Source of the DNA: Stomoxys calcitrans
Taxonomy: Eukaryota > Arthropoda > Insecta > Diptera > Muscidae
Direction: 5' to 3'
DNA: 64,000 nt
Assembly (NCBI RefSeq): GCF_963082655.1
Contig: NC_081553.1
Span: 40,180,554-40,244,553, forward strand
The notes beneath the pieces were generated by a model. That model was not told the origin of the DNA. It did no database searches and saw only the letters and a list, made by a program, of their open reading frames with translations. Positions within the stretch are counted from its first letter, which is position 1. The number at the start of each line of letters is the position of its first letter. Below, piece by piece: positions 36,336-44,878 of this stretch. The position numbers and the translations under genes are program-made.

Positions 36336-36770
36336 ATTTTAGGTCCTATTAAGCTCGGATATTCATAGTCAAAGGAACTCAAGATGCATAATTTTCAAGC
36401 AAATGAAATAAAAATTGACTCATGTAGGTCTTAAAAAAAAGTCAAATTAGGAAACCGACTTATATGTGAGCTATCTCAAAGTACAGACCGATTTTAACCA
36501 TACTTGCCATGGATGTTGGAAGGCATAAAAGAACCTCATGTGCAAATTTAGGTAAACACGGATAAGAATCAATACCATTGCTGCCGGTTGTACGTACCGG
36601 ATTGGCCCGAAGGACTCTTTCATCGGCAAGGGCTGCCGCCTCTGCTGGAACAACAATAAAGGATAAGAACTGTGTCCTCCGTGTACTAAAAGAAGTCTTA
36701 ATCGGAAGATCGGCTTATATAGGTGAATTTTTCAACATTATTTGTTAAAACTTTGGGCGCCAAGCTTTAC
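36336..36770 (-). mobile_element. INE-1/DINE-like array fragment
   Basis: Two array units (CCGACTTATATGTGAGCTAT; GATCGGCTTATATAGG) are split by the 91-bp mini-element. Neither end of the parent element is present. Confidence 0.6.
36570..36660 (+). mobile_element. 91-bp mini non-LTR element with target duplication
   Basis: Its first ~72 bp match the 5' end of the full-length element at 37,193: CAAT-CCAT, then GCCGGTTGTACGTACCGG and CATCGGCAAGGGCTGCCGCC. This is joined directly to a tail GGAACAACAATAAA. It is flanked by GGATAAGAAT (36,560-36,569) and GGATAAGAAC (36,661-36,670), a 9-10 bp target-site duplication inside a DINE-like unit. The element is therefore a complete retrotransposed unit made of the 5' module plus tail, without coding sequence. 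Confidence 0.8.
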
Positions 36771-36779
36771 TGGTCCGAA

Positions 36780-37010
36780 ACTTATAGATCTTTTGATAGG
36801 CGGGATGATAGGTGGACAGATGAGCGCCCATCAGACGGATATACAGGCAAATAGACAGAGGGACGGACATACAGAAAAATAGACAAAAAGAAAGATGTAT
36901 GGCAGGCAGATGGATACACTTGCAGAAGGACAGACAGGCAGATGTACACACAGACAAATAGTTCCACAGATAGATCGACAAACAGACCATGAACAAACAT
37001 ACAGACTATG
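36780..37010. repeat. GACA-rich degenerate microsatellite
   Basis: Interspersed GACAGA, GACGGA, GCAGGCAG and ATAGACA words extend the GACGGACGG tract normally found in the DINE 5' module. It probably arose by slippage from that module. Confidence 0.6.
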
Positions 37011-37180
37011 GGAATGACATACTGAAGAACGGGCAGACGATCGTAGTAGGGAATTTATCGATGGCTAAATATTAAAACGGCCTAACTCAACTTTTATTTA
37101 TGGCTTCTCTGGTTTATTTTGGAAGATAAATGTCAGATGCAACTTGCCTCTACATTTCAGGTGGATACAATTGCAAATGA

Positions 37181-37192
37181 CAAAGTTATAAC
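37181..37192. repeat. Target-site duplication, left copy
   Basis: CAAAGTTATAAC is repeated exactly at 40,735-40,746, bracketing the non-LTR retrotransposon. The first bases overlap the CAA-rich tail, so the true length is 9-12 bp. Confidence 0.85.
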
Positions 37193-37201
37193 CAATCCCA
37201 T

Positions 37202-37259
37202 GGCAGCCGGTTGTACGTACCGGATTGACCCGATGGAATCTTCATCGGCAAGGGCTGCC
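37202..37259 (+). promoter_or_regulatory. Structured 5' leader module
   Basis: The leader can fold with an outer GGCAGCC/GGCTGCC pairing (37,202-37,208 with 37,253-37,259) and two inner hairpins, CCGGT/ACCGG and CCGATG/CATCGG. The mini-element keeps the first inner hairpin fully and four pairs of the second, but not the outer pairing. Conservation between copies suggests an internal promoter or RNA signal. The function is inferred. Confidence 0.4.
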
Positions 37260-37324
37260 GCCTCAGTGTACGTGTTCGTCTTTTTTCGTCATGGGAGAGG
37301 CACATCCCGGAGTGCCTTCTCCGT

Positions 37325-40300
37325 ATGCTTTTGGTCCGTGCCGGGATTGAAAAGAACCCCGGACCCTGGTTCTGTTCCGTTTGCCAGAACCGCCTTCATC
37401 ATCGGTCAGTGTCGGTGAGGTGTAACAGGTGCTTGGAGTGGGTACATTTCCGTTCTTGCTCTGGCCTAACTTCGCTACGGGAGTATAGTCATACTGGCTA
37501 TGTCGCTAGGTGCTGTGCGAACATAGCCAGCAGTGGGTCACAAGCGTCGCCGTCGTCGCCTTCGGCGTCCTCGTCGTCGGACTATGTAAGACAGCACCCT
37601 AGCCCTACTATTGCCAGGCCAGTGTCGGGAAATGTATCGTTCCTGCAGTTAAACTGCAATGGACTGCGAGGCAAGATTGATGAGATTGTAGATTTTATGA
37701 GTCGGAAGAGCATATCGGTCGCAGCGATCCAGGAGACAAAGCTGACTAACACCTGCAGCTTGCACAGTTGTCACGGCTACAATGTGCTACGTAAGGATCG
37801 CTCAAGGAATGGAGGTGGGGGATTGGCCTTCGTTATACACCATTCCCTGCAGTATAGACCTATCTCGCCTGCGCTTGACGCTAGTGACCCATACATGGAA
37901 TGTATGGGGGTAGCAGTCAGGTCTGGTACTGCCGAGATAGAGATATACAACGTGTATATACCGCCGGTTGGCAGCTGTGCCCCGATTAATGGCCAGGCCT
38001 ACAGCCCCGACATAAGTGGGTTGCTATCTGGCCATGGTCGTCTGGTTCTGGGGGATTTCAATGCACATCACTCGTCATGGCATTCTCCCCTAGGCAACGA
38101 CCAGCGTGGCATAGCTTTGGCAGAGCAGATAGATAGCTCCACGTTTTGCACGGTGAATGAGGATGCCCCCACTAGGATTACGAGGAGGTGCAGCAGCTCG
38201 CCAGACATCTCAATCGCATCCCCTGATCTCCTGAGTGACGTATCCTGGCAAGCCGTCATCTCTTTGGGGTCAGACCACCTCCCCATAATCCTCACCATCG
38301 ACCGACCACCCGACTTCATAACCTCTGAGCGCCGAACGTTCATCAACTACAAGAAGGCCAATTGGACTGGCTTCAGAGAGTATACCAATCGCCGCTTCAA
38401 TGAACTGCCACCCCCCTCTGATGTGCTTGTGGCCGAGAGGAAATTCCGAGACATCATCAACGCAGCAGCCGCTCGCTTTATACCAGCCGGTCGAATACCG
38501 CAAGTGCGACCCAATTTCCCGGCGCAAGCAGTGGTACTCGCAGACGAGCGTGATGGGATTCGTGCTATGGACCCCGCTAACCCCAGAATCAGCGAGCTGA
38601 ATCTGGAAATAAACAGGGTAGTCAACGAACATAAACGGAATTTGTGGCTGGAACACTTGGAGCAAAGTAACTTAGGCACCGGTGCAGGCAAATTGTGGGC
38701 CACTGTTAAGTCTCTCTCGAACCCCGGTAGACGAGACGACAGGACCTCAGTCACTTTTGGCGAGTTAACCGTGACTGATCCGAAGAGATGCGCCAGGTTG
38801 TTCAACCGTCAATTTATCGTGCATCCCGAGAGAGACAGGGCAAGGAGGAGAGCCATTCGCCGTATTCGTGGTCTCCGAGCCGATGAACAGCCATCACAAT
38901 TTACCGTGGGCGAAGTTACGAATGTCATCCGTGGCGCCAAATCTTCCAAGGCGTTGGGCCCCGACGGAATCTCTACATTGATGCTGAAGAATCTGGATTT
39001 ACCTGGAGTTGAGTACCTTACCACTGTCCTTAACCTGTCATTGAACACTCTTATAGTTCCCGATGTCTGGAAAATGGGCAGAGTGATCCCGCTACTGAAG
39101 CCTGGTAAAGACCCGAGTTTGGGGGAGTCGTACAGACCGATCTCCCTTCTCTCACCAGTGGCTAAGACGCTTGAGGCATTACTCCTCCCGAGCCTCGTAG
39201 GAGAATTTCCATTCGCCGAGCATCAACACGGATTTCGGAGACTGCACAGCACAACAACAGCTTTGCATGCCATCACCACACACATTTGCCGTGGCTTCAA
39301 TCAACCCAGGCCATGTGATAGGACGGTCCTCGTGGCATTGGACCTATCGAAGGCATTCGACACGGTCAGCCATGCCAAATTATTTGAGGACATCGCCAAC
39401 ACGTCCCTCCAGCCAGGCCTTAAACGTTGGGTCGCGAATTATCTGTGTGGCCGCCAGTCATTTGTGGAATTTAGGGATAAGAAGTCAAAACACCGTAGAG
39501 TGAAACAGGGAGTTCCCCAAGGCGGGGTGATATCTCCGGCTCTGTTTAACCTTTACCTATCCTCCATCCCACCTCCTCCAGACGGCATAGAGATCGTATC
39601 ATATGCGGACGACTGTACGATCTTGGCATCAGGCCCCCCACCCATTGATGACATCTGCGATAGGTTGAACGTCTACCTCAACGAGCTTGCCTCATATTTC
39701 GCTGCAAGAAATCTGAAGATATCCGCCACCAAATCTTCAGCCACACTGTTCACTACAAATACGCGTGAGGTGAATTCTGAGCTGACTGTGATGGTCGATG
39801 GAGAATTGATTCCGACCATCAAGTGTCCCAAAATACTTGGCGTCACATTTGACAGCTCCTACACTTTCTCCCCACATGCCACAGCAATCTGCAATAAAGT
39901 CAAAAGTAGAAACAAGGTCCTCAAGTCACTCGCTGGCAGCACTTGGGGTGCAGACAAAGAAACCTTGTTGACCACGTACAAAGCAATTGGCCGGTCTGTG
40001 GTAAGTTATGCAGCGCCAGTGTGGTCACGTCAGCTTTGTGACACGCAGTGGAATAATGTTCAGATCTGTCAGAATGCCGCCCTCCGAACTGCGACGGGCT
40101 GCCTCCTTAGTTCTCATGTGGACCACCTCCACCAGGAGACAAAGATCCTACCAGTGCGAAGACATAACTACATGCTGTCTAAGCAATACCTTTTGGGCTG
40201 TTATCGCAGAAATCATCCAAATCATCATCTTGTGGATAGATACCCACCGCCCAGAAGCCTTAAGGTAGATCTACATGATCTAGAGCGTGAGGTCCAGCGC

Positions 40301-40708
40301 TACAAGAGAGAACCTCTAGATCAAGCGGCATATCAAGCGGGTCTGAACAACATTCATGCAGACACGGTAGCAGACGCGTTAACTGGCTACCGAGTGAATG
40401 TAGTCCTAGGAGAACGACCGCCACCCATTGCACCCGAAGAAATCGACCTCCCCCGGCAAACCAGAGTGATTCTGGCTCAATTACGTTCCGGCAGATGCAG
40501 CCGCCTCAATTCCCACGGAGCTAGGATTGATGCCGACGTGCAAGATGTATGTCCCGACTGTAACCAGGGACCGCACGATACACGTCACCTGTTTAACTGC
40601 CCGGCCAGACCCACTCGACTCAGACCCAGATCCCTGTGGACGCACCCCATCTTAGTCGCGGAGTTCCTGGGTCTTGACACTCAACAGAATCAAGCAGACG
40701 AAAGATAG
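37325..40708 (+). CDS. Retrotransposon polyprotein: zinc finger, endonuclease, reverse transcriptase
   Basis: A 1,127-residue protein for target-primed reverse transcription. Residues 7-14 (GIEKNPGP) form a 2A-like motif. Residues 17-64 hold a PHD-like zinc cluster (C17, C20, C33, C36, H41, C45, C63/C64). An exonuclease III-type endonuclease spans about 104-325, with N110, E137, D244/N246/H248 and S316-D317-H318. Reverse transcriptase spans about 540-830: KALGPDG, RPISLL, D673 in VALDLSKAFD, QGVPQGG (728-734) and YADD (760-763). A C-terminal zinc motif C1076-x2-C1079-x8-H1088-x3-C1092 follows. ATG at 37,325 is the first in-frame start. The frame stays open 32 codons upstream, to the TGA at 37,226, without another ATG. 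There is no separate ORF1. No defects are seen. Confidence 0.92.
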   Translation: MLLVRAGIEKNPGPWFCSVCQNRLHHRSVSVRCNRCLEWVHFRSCSGLTSLREYSHTGYVARCCANIASSGSQASPSSPSASSSSDYVRQHPSPTIARPVSGNVSFLQLNCNGLRGKIDEIVDFMSRKSISVAAIQETKLTNTCSLHSCHGYNVLRKDRSRNGGGGLAFVIHHSLQYRPISPALDASDPYMECMGVAVRSGTAEIEIYNVYIPPVGSCAPINGQAYSPDISGLLSGHGRLVLGDFNAHHSSWHSPLGNDQRGIALAEQIDSSTFCTVNEDAPTRITRRCSSSPDISIASPDLLSDVSWQAVISLGSDHLPIILTIDRPPDFITSERRTFINYKKANWTGFREYTNRRFNELPPPSDVLVAERKFRDIINAAAARFIPAGRIPQVRPNFPAQAVVLADERDGIRAMDPANPRISELNLEINRVVNEHKRNLWLEHLEQSNLGTGAGKLWATVKSLSNPGRRDDRTSVTFGELTVTDPKRCARLFNRQFIVHPERDRARRRAIRRIRGLRADEQPSQFTVGEVTNVIRGAKSSKALGPDGISTLMLKNLDLPGVEYLTTVLNLSLNTLIVPDVWKMGRVIPLLKPGKDPSLGESYRPISLLSPVAKTLEALLLPSLVGEFPFAEHQHGFRRLHSTTTALHAITTHICRGFNQPRPCDRTVLVALDLSKAFDTVSHAKLFEDIANTSLQPGLKRWVANYLCGRQSFVEFRDKKSKHRRVKQGVPQGGVISPALFNLYLSSIPPPPDGIEIVSYADDCTILASGPPPIDDICDRLNVYLNELASYFAARNLKISATKSSATLFTTNTREVNSELTVMVDGELIPTIKCPKILGVTFDSSYTFSPHATAICNKVKSRNKVLKSLAGSTWGADKETLLTTYKAIGRSVVSYAAPVWSRQLCDTQWNNVQICQNAALRTATGCLLSSHVDHLHQETKILPVRRHNYMLSKQYLLGCYRRNHPNHHLVDRYPPPRSLKVDLHDLEREVQRYKREPLDQAAYQAGLNNIHADTVADALTGYRVNVVLGERPPPIAPEEIDLPRQTRVILAQLRSGRCSRLNSHGARIDADVQDVCPDCNQGPHDTRHLFNCPARPTRLRPRSLWTHPILVAEFLGLDTQQNQADER

Positions 40709-40734
40709 TACACAATAAACTGCTACAACAACAA

Positions 40735-40746
40735 CAAAGTTATAAC
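40735..40746. repeat. Target-site duplication, right copy
   Basis: This exact repeat of 37,181-37,192 directly follows the CAA-rich 3' tail of the retrotransposon. Confidence 0.85.
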
Positions 40747-40774
40747 GATTTCAAAATAGGTCTATGCCAAGTTT

Positions 40775-42470
40775 TTATACCCACCACCGAAGGATGGGGG
40801 TATATTCATTTTGTCATTCCGTTTGCAACACATCGAAATATCCTTTTCCGAACCTATAAAGTATATTTATTCTTGATCAGCGTAAAAATCTAAGACGATC
40901 TAGACATGTCCGTCCGTCTGTCTGTTGAAATCACGCTACAGTCTTTAAAAATAGAGATATTGAGCTGAAATTTTGCACAGGTTCTTTTTTCGTCCATAAG
41001 TTCGAAGTTAAGTTCGAAGATGGGCAATATCGGACCATATCTTCATATAGCCCCCATATAGACCGATCCGCCGATTTAGGGTCTTAGGCCCATAAAAGCC
41101 ACATTTATTATCCGATTTTGCTGAAATTTGGGACAGTGAGTTGAGTTAGGCCTCTCGACATCCTCCGTCAATTTGGTTCAGATCGGTTCAGATTTGGATA
41201 TAGTTGCCATATAGACCGATCCTCCGATTTAGGGTCTTAGGCCCATAAAAGCCACATTTATTATCCGATTTTGATGAAATTCGGGACAGTGAGTTGTGTT
41301 AGGCCCCTCAATATCCTTCGTCAATTTGGTTCAGATCGGTCCAGATTTGGATATAGCTGCCATATAGACCGATCCTCCGATTTAAGGTCTTAGGCCCATA
41401 AAATCCACATTTACTCTCCGATTATGCTGAATTTTGGGACAGTGAGTTGTGTTAGGCCCCTCGACACCCTTCGTCAATTTGGCTCTGATCGGTTCAGATT
41501 TGGATATAGCTGCCATATAGACCGATCCTCCGATTTAGGGTCTTAGGCCCATAAAAGCCACATATACTTTCAGATTTTGATGAAATTCGGGAAAGTGAGT
41601 TGTGTTACGCCCCTCAATATCCTTCGTCAATTTGGTTCAGATCGGTCCAGATTTGGATATAGCTGCCATATAGACCGATCCTCCGATTTAGGGTCTTAGG
41701 CCCATAAAAGCCACATTTCTTATCCGATTTTGCTGAAATTTGGGACAGTGAGTTGTGTTAGGCCCTTCGACACCCTTCGTCAATTTGGCTCTGATCGGTT
41801 CAGATTTGGATATAGCTGCCATATAGACCGATCCTCCGATTTAGGGTCCTAGGCCCATAAAAGCCACATTTCTTATCCGATTTTGCTGAAATTTGGGACA
41901 GTGAGTTGTGTTAGACCCTTCGATATTCTTCGTCAATTTGGCCCAGATCGGTTCAGATTTGGATATAGCTGCCATATATACCGATCCTGAAATTTAGGGT
42001 CTTAGGCCCATGAAAGCCTCGTTTATTATCCGATTTTGCTGAAATTTGGGACAGTAAATTGTGTTAGGCCCTTTGATACTCCTCATCAATTTGGTGCAGA
42101 TTGGACCAATTTTGGATATAGCTGCCATATAGACCGATCTCTCGATTTCAGGTTTAGGGCCCATAAAATGCTCATTTATTGTCCGATGTCGCCGAAGTTT
42201 GGAACAGTGAGTTAAGTTAAGCCCCTCGACATAATCCTGCAATATGGCACAGATCGGTTAAGATTTGGATATAGCTGTCATATAGACCGATCTCTCTTTT
42301 TAAGGTTTTGGGCCCATAAAAGGTGCATTTATTATCCGATGTCGCCGAAATTCAGGTATACAATTTTCACCGGATTTTGATGAAAGGTGGTTTACGTATA
42401 TTCCCGAGGTGGTGGGTATCCAAAGTTCAGCCCGGCCGAACTTAACGCCTTTTTACTTGTTTTTACTTCT
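40775..42470 (+). mobile_element. Complete INE-1/DINE-like element, 153-bp array
   Basis: The 5' module (TATACCCACCACCGAAGGA, TTCTTGATCAGCG, TCCGTCCGTCTGTCTG) is closely INE-1-like. An array follows in which GACCGATC recurs at 41,061, 41,214, 41,367, 41,520, 41,673, 41,826, 41,979, 42,132 and 42,285, always 153 bp apart. The 3' palindrome TTCAGCCCGGCCGAA lies at 42,426-42,440, followed by CTTTTTACTTGTTTTT. It is non-coding. Confidence 0.85.
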
Positions 42471-43009
42471 CATGTAAAGTAACAAGAAACTGACTTAGGC
42501 CCTTTTCATATTAACCCATCGTTATATATTTCTATTACTATCTTTCCATTTCTTGTCCTTTTTTTCTTCGTTGTCCATGATGCAAACTTCATACTAAAAT
42601 TTTAATACAAATTTAATTACCTTTTTCGTTGGACCACTAAGAGATTTATTTTTGTTTTGCCAACATCGCTTGATTAGCTTATGGGCAGGCAAACAGCAAT
42701 GTGACCCCATTGCTGATTTGCCTGCTTCGGTTTTCATGAGGTGAGGTCAATCTAGTCATTAATTTCAAAGAAAAGTCTAGACATGCGCTGAGTCTTTCAC
42801 TCTTAAATCTCATTTTCCTTTAATAAATCATAAAATGGCAAAATTCCAAATGCTGTTGCATGAACAACCAACCTTATTGATGGCCGGAAAGGGATAAGAC
42901 CTTTTTTTCAGATGCTGAAAGCCATAAGCTGCTAAACATAAGATTAAGAGATTGATACCAGGTCATATAAAATACAAAATATTTTTCTCCAGACATTGAA
43001 TTGTTGTTA
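42471..43009. other. Non-coding DNA
   Basis: AT-rich; no repeat family of the window, terminus or coding domain recognised. Confidence 0.5.
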
Positions 43010-43649
43010 AAAGAAACAAATAAGAATGTGTAAAGTTCAGCCAGGTCGAATCTTGAGAACCCACTGTCATGGATTCTGCTAAGAGCATACGTGTACTTTA
43101 CCTACCAAATTTCTGCAAATTAGACCACAATTTTAGCTTCTAGGGGTCCTAGAAGACTATTCCGCAGATCGGTTTATATCAGAGGTATATCAAATTTTAG
43201 ACCAATTTAGATAGAACTTGACACGGTTGTTGGAAGTCATAAAAAAACACTCTGAGCTAAATTTCAGCCAAATCGGATAACAGTTCCGAATTCTAGAGAT
43301 TCAAGATATCAAATTGGGAGATCGGTATATATCGGAGCAATATCAGTATATTGACCGATATGGATTGAATTTGGTACGGTTATTGGAAGTCATTACAAAA
43401 TATTCAGAGCAAAATTTCAACCAAATCGCATAGCAATTGCGGCTTCTAGTGACTTCAGATATCAAATCGGGAAACCAGTTTATATGGGAGCTATATCAGC
43501 TTATCGATCGATTTGGATCGAACTCGGTACGCTTGTTGGAGCTCATAAAAAACACACCCTGCGGAATTTCAGCCAAATGGGATAATACTCTCGGCTTCCA
43601 GGGGCTCAAGATGCCAAATCGGGAGATCTGTTTATATGGGAGCTATTGG
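43010..43649 (-). mobile_element. INE-1/DINE-like element, 5' part lost
   Basis: The tail and decayed hairpin (GTAAAGTTCAGCCAGGTCG) are followed by about four array units. It stops abruptly at the truncated MITE. Confidence 0.7.
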
Positions 43650-43825
43650 AGCTTGTGACTCTGTAATTGCATTCTTTCTTCTGTCAGTTATCAGCTGCTA
43701 CTTTTAGCTTGCTTTAGAAAAAAAAGTGTAAAAAAAGTTTATTTAATTAAAGTTCATTCTAAATTTTATTAAAAATGCATTTACTTTCTTTTAAAAAATC
43801 CGCAATTACTCTTTGGGCAACCCAA
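43650..43825 (+). mobile_element. mariner-derived MITE, copy 7, left end deleted
   Basis: It starts inside the family consensus at AGCTTGTGACTCTG, so about 60 bp including the left inverted repeat are gone. The right repeat is present with one change (ATTACTCTTTGGGC). Confidence 0.88.
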
Positions 43826-43934
43826 TATATAGCCTTCACCGAAGGAAAAATTTTGAGATATACCCGAGGTAAACAGAGATACTTGCCCGATTCAAGTGCA
43901 TTTTGTTTGTACCCTTAAATAACCCAAAAAAAAA

Positions 43935-44100
43935 CAATTTTGATCTTTAAATTAAGGTTTAAGTTAATGAGGGGAACGCCCCACCAAAACGGGCATATAT
44001 GCCAATCGGTACAATATGGGGCTTAAATTGAAGGTGTTTAGGAGTACAATACAACTTTGATACAAGATTTAGAAGACAAGTTCAAGAAAAGCCGCACCAA
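43935..44100 (+). mobile_element. Helitron-like module fragment
   Basis: GAGGGGAACGCCCCACC, AAACGGGCATATATGCC and ACAATATGGGGCTTAAAT are one array unit of the 29,312-31,291 family. Confidence 0.45.
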
Positions 44101-44194
44101 CAAAAATTACCTCCAAACTGCACTAAACGGACATTGGGGATAATGATCTTTTGTAGAGGGTAAGATTCTCGAGAAATTCCGATTAGGTGAGAAA

Positions 44195-44331
44195 TAAAAA
44201 AGGAAGGGAAAAGAAAATCCCTATCCTATCCTATGATGATGCCACAGAAACTACAGACCAGGCCTCAAAGAACCCACGATCCCCTCACTTGTAATCCGAG
44301 CACGCTACCCGCTCAGCTACCGGGGCGGCAC
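44195..44331 (-). mobile_element. Second tRNA-derived SINE (family B)
   Basis: On the minus strand it starts GCCGCCCCGGTAGCTGAGCG, where TAGCTGAGCGG is a good box A. GATCGTGGGTTC is a partly decayed box B, and GATAGGATAGGGATTTTC with a T-rich tail follows. It is unrelated to SINE A outside the promoter boxes. It is not a tRNA gene, since no cloverleaf 3' half follows. Confidence 0.6.
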
Positions 44332-44591
44332 ATATACTCTTAATCATGTATTGCCTTTGGCAAGTTCCCTAGGCAACTTTTTTCGATATCACGTTCATAT
44401 CGAAAAAGTTGGTCACAAGATGCTCAAAAGTCAAATATGAAGATTGGTAATAAGGGACGCCGTTGGGCGATTCGGTCCGTACTGGGCAAGGATTTTAAAA
44501 ATCGCAACGGAACTGCAAATACCATATTACAGAGAATTTCAAGACCTTTGAACACAAAAAATTTAATGATCGATAAAGATTGCAATATATG

Positions 44592-44878
44592 AGAGACTAG
44601 CTGAACAGGGCCAGATCCTCTATGCCTTCCTTCTCCATATTTGCGCGGTCTGCAAAAAAAAATTTGAGCGTGGAACAGCCTGTCAAATATTTCATTTCGA
44701 ATGTAAATATCATATTCGTTTTCTACTCTCAATTACCTAGCATTTTGCGCGTAGTGTTTTGTTACGACTTTCGATAACTGTGCCAAGTACAGTCTAAATC
44801 GGTCTTTAGCCTGATATAGCTCCCATATAAACCAATCTCCCGATTTTATGTTTGAGGGCCCTGGAGGCCGCAATTTTT
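44592..44878. mobile_element. Fused remnants of Helitron-like and DINE-like elements
   Basis: ACTAGCTGAACAGGGCC at 44,592 is a reversed Helitron-like 3' end followed by part of one unit. From about 44,745 one and a half DINE-like array units in plus orientation follow (CTGATATAGCTCCCATATAA). Confidence 0.5.

Larger units (their letters stand above)
37193..40734 (+). mobile_element. Full-length non-LTR retrotransposon (APE-RT class)
   Basis: A 3.54-kb element with a 132-bp 5' leader, a single intact reading frame and a 26-bp 3' untranslated part ending ACTGCTACAACAACAAC. A perfect 12-bp target-site duplication flanks it. The frame has no stop and every catalytic motif checked is intact, so the copy looks young and possibly competent. 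GC content is visibly higher than in the surroundings. The clade is jockey/CR1-like by motif pattern; no RNase H domain is present. Confidence 0.9.

Noticed and set aside
37202..37262. HDV-like ribozyme at the 5' end of the retrotransposon
   Set aside because: The visible pairings form a three-way junction, not the nested double pseudoknot, and the outer pairing is not conserved in the 91-bp copy.
37119..37418. Possible ORF1 upstream of the polyprotein
   Set aside because: It starts outside the element, before the target duplication, and overlaps the main frame in another phase. No nucleic-acid-binding motif is seen.
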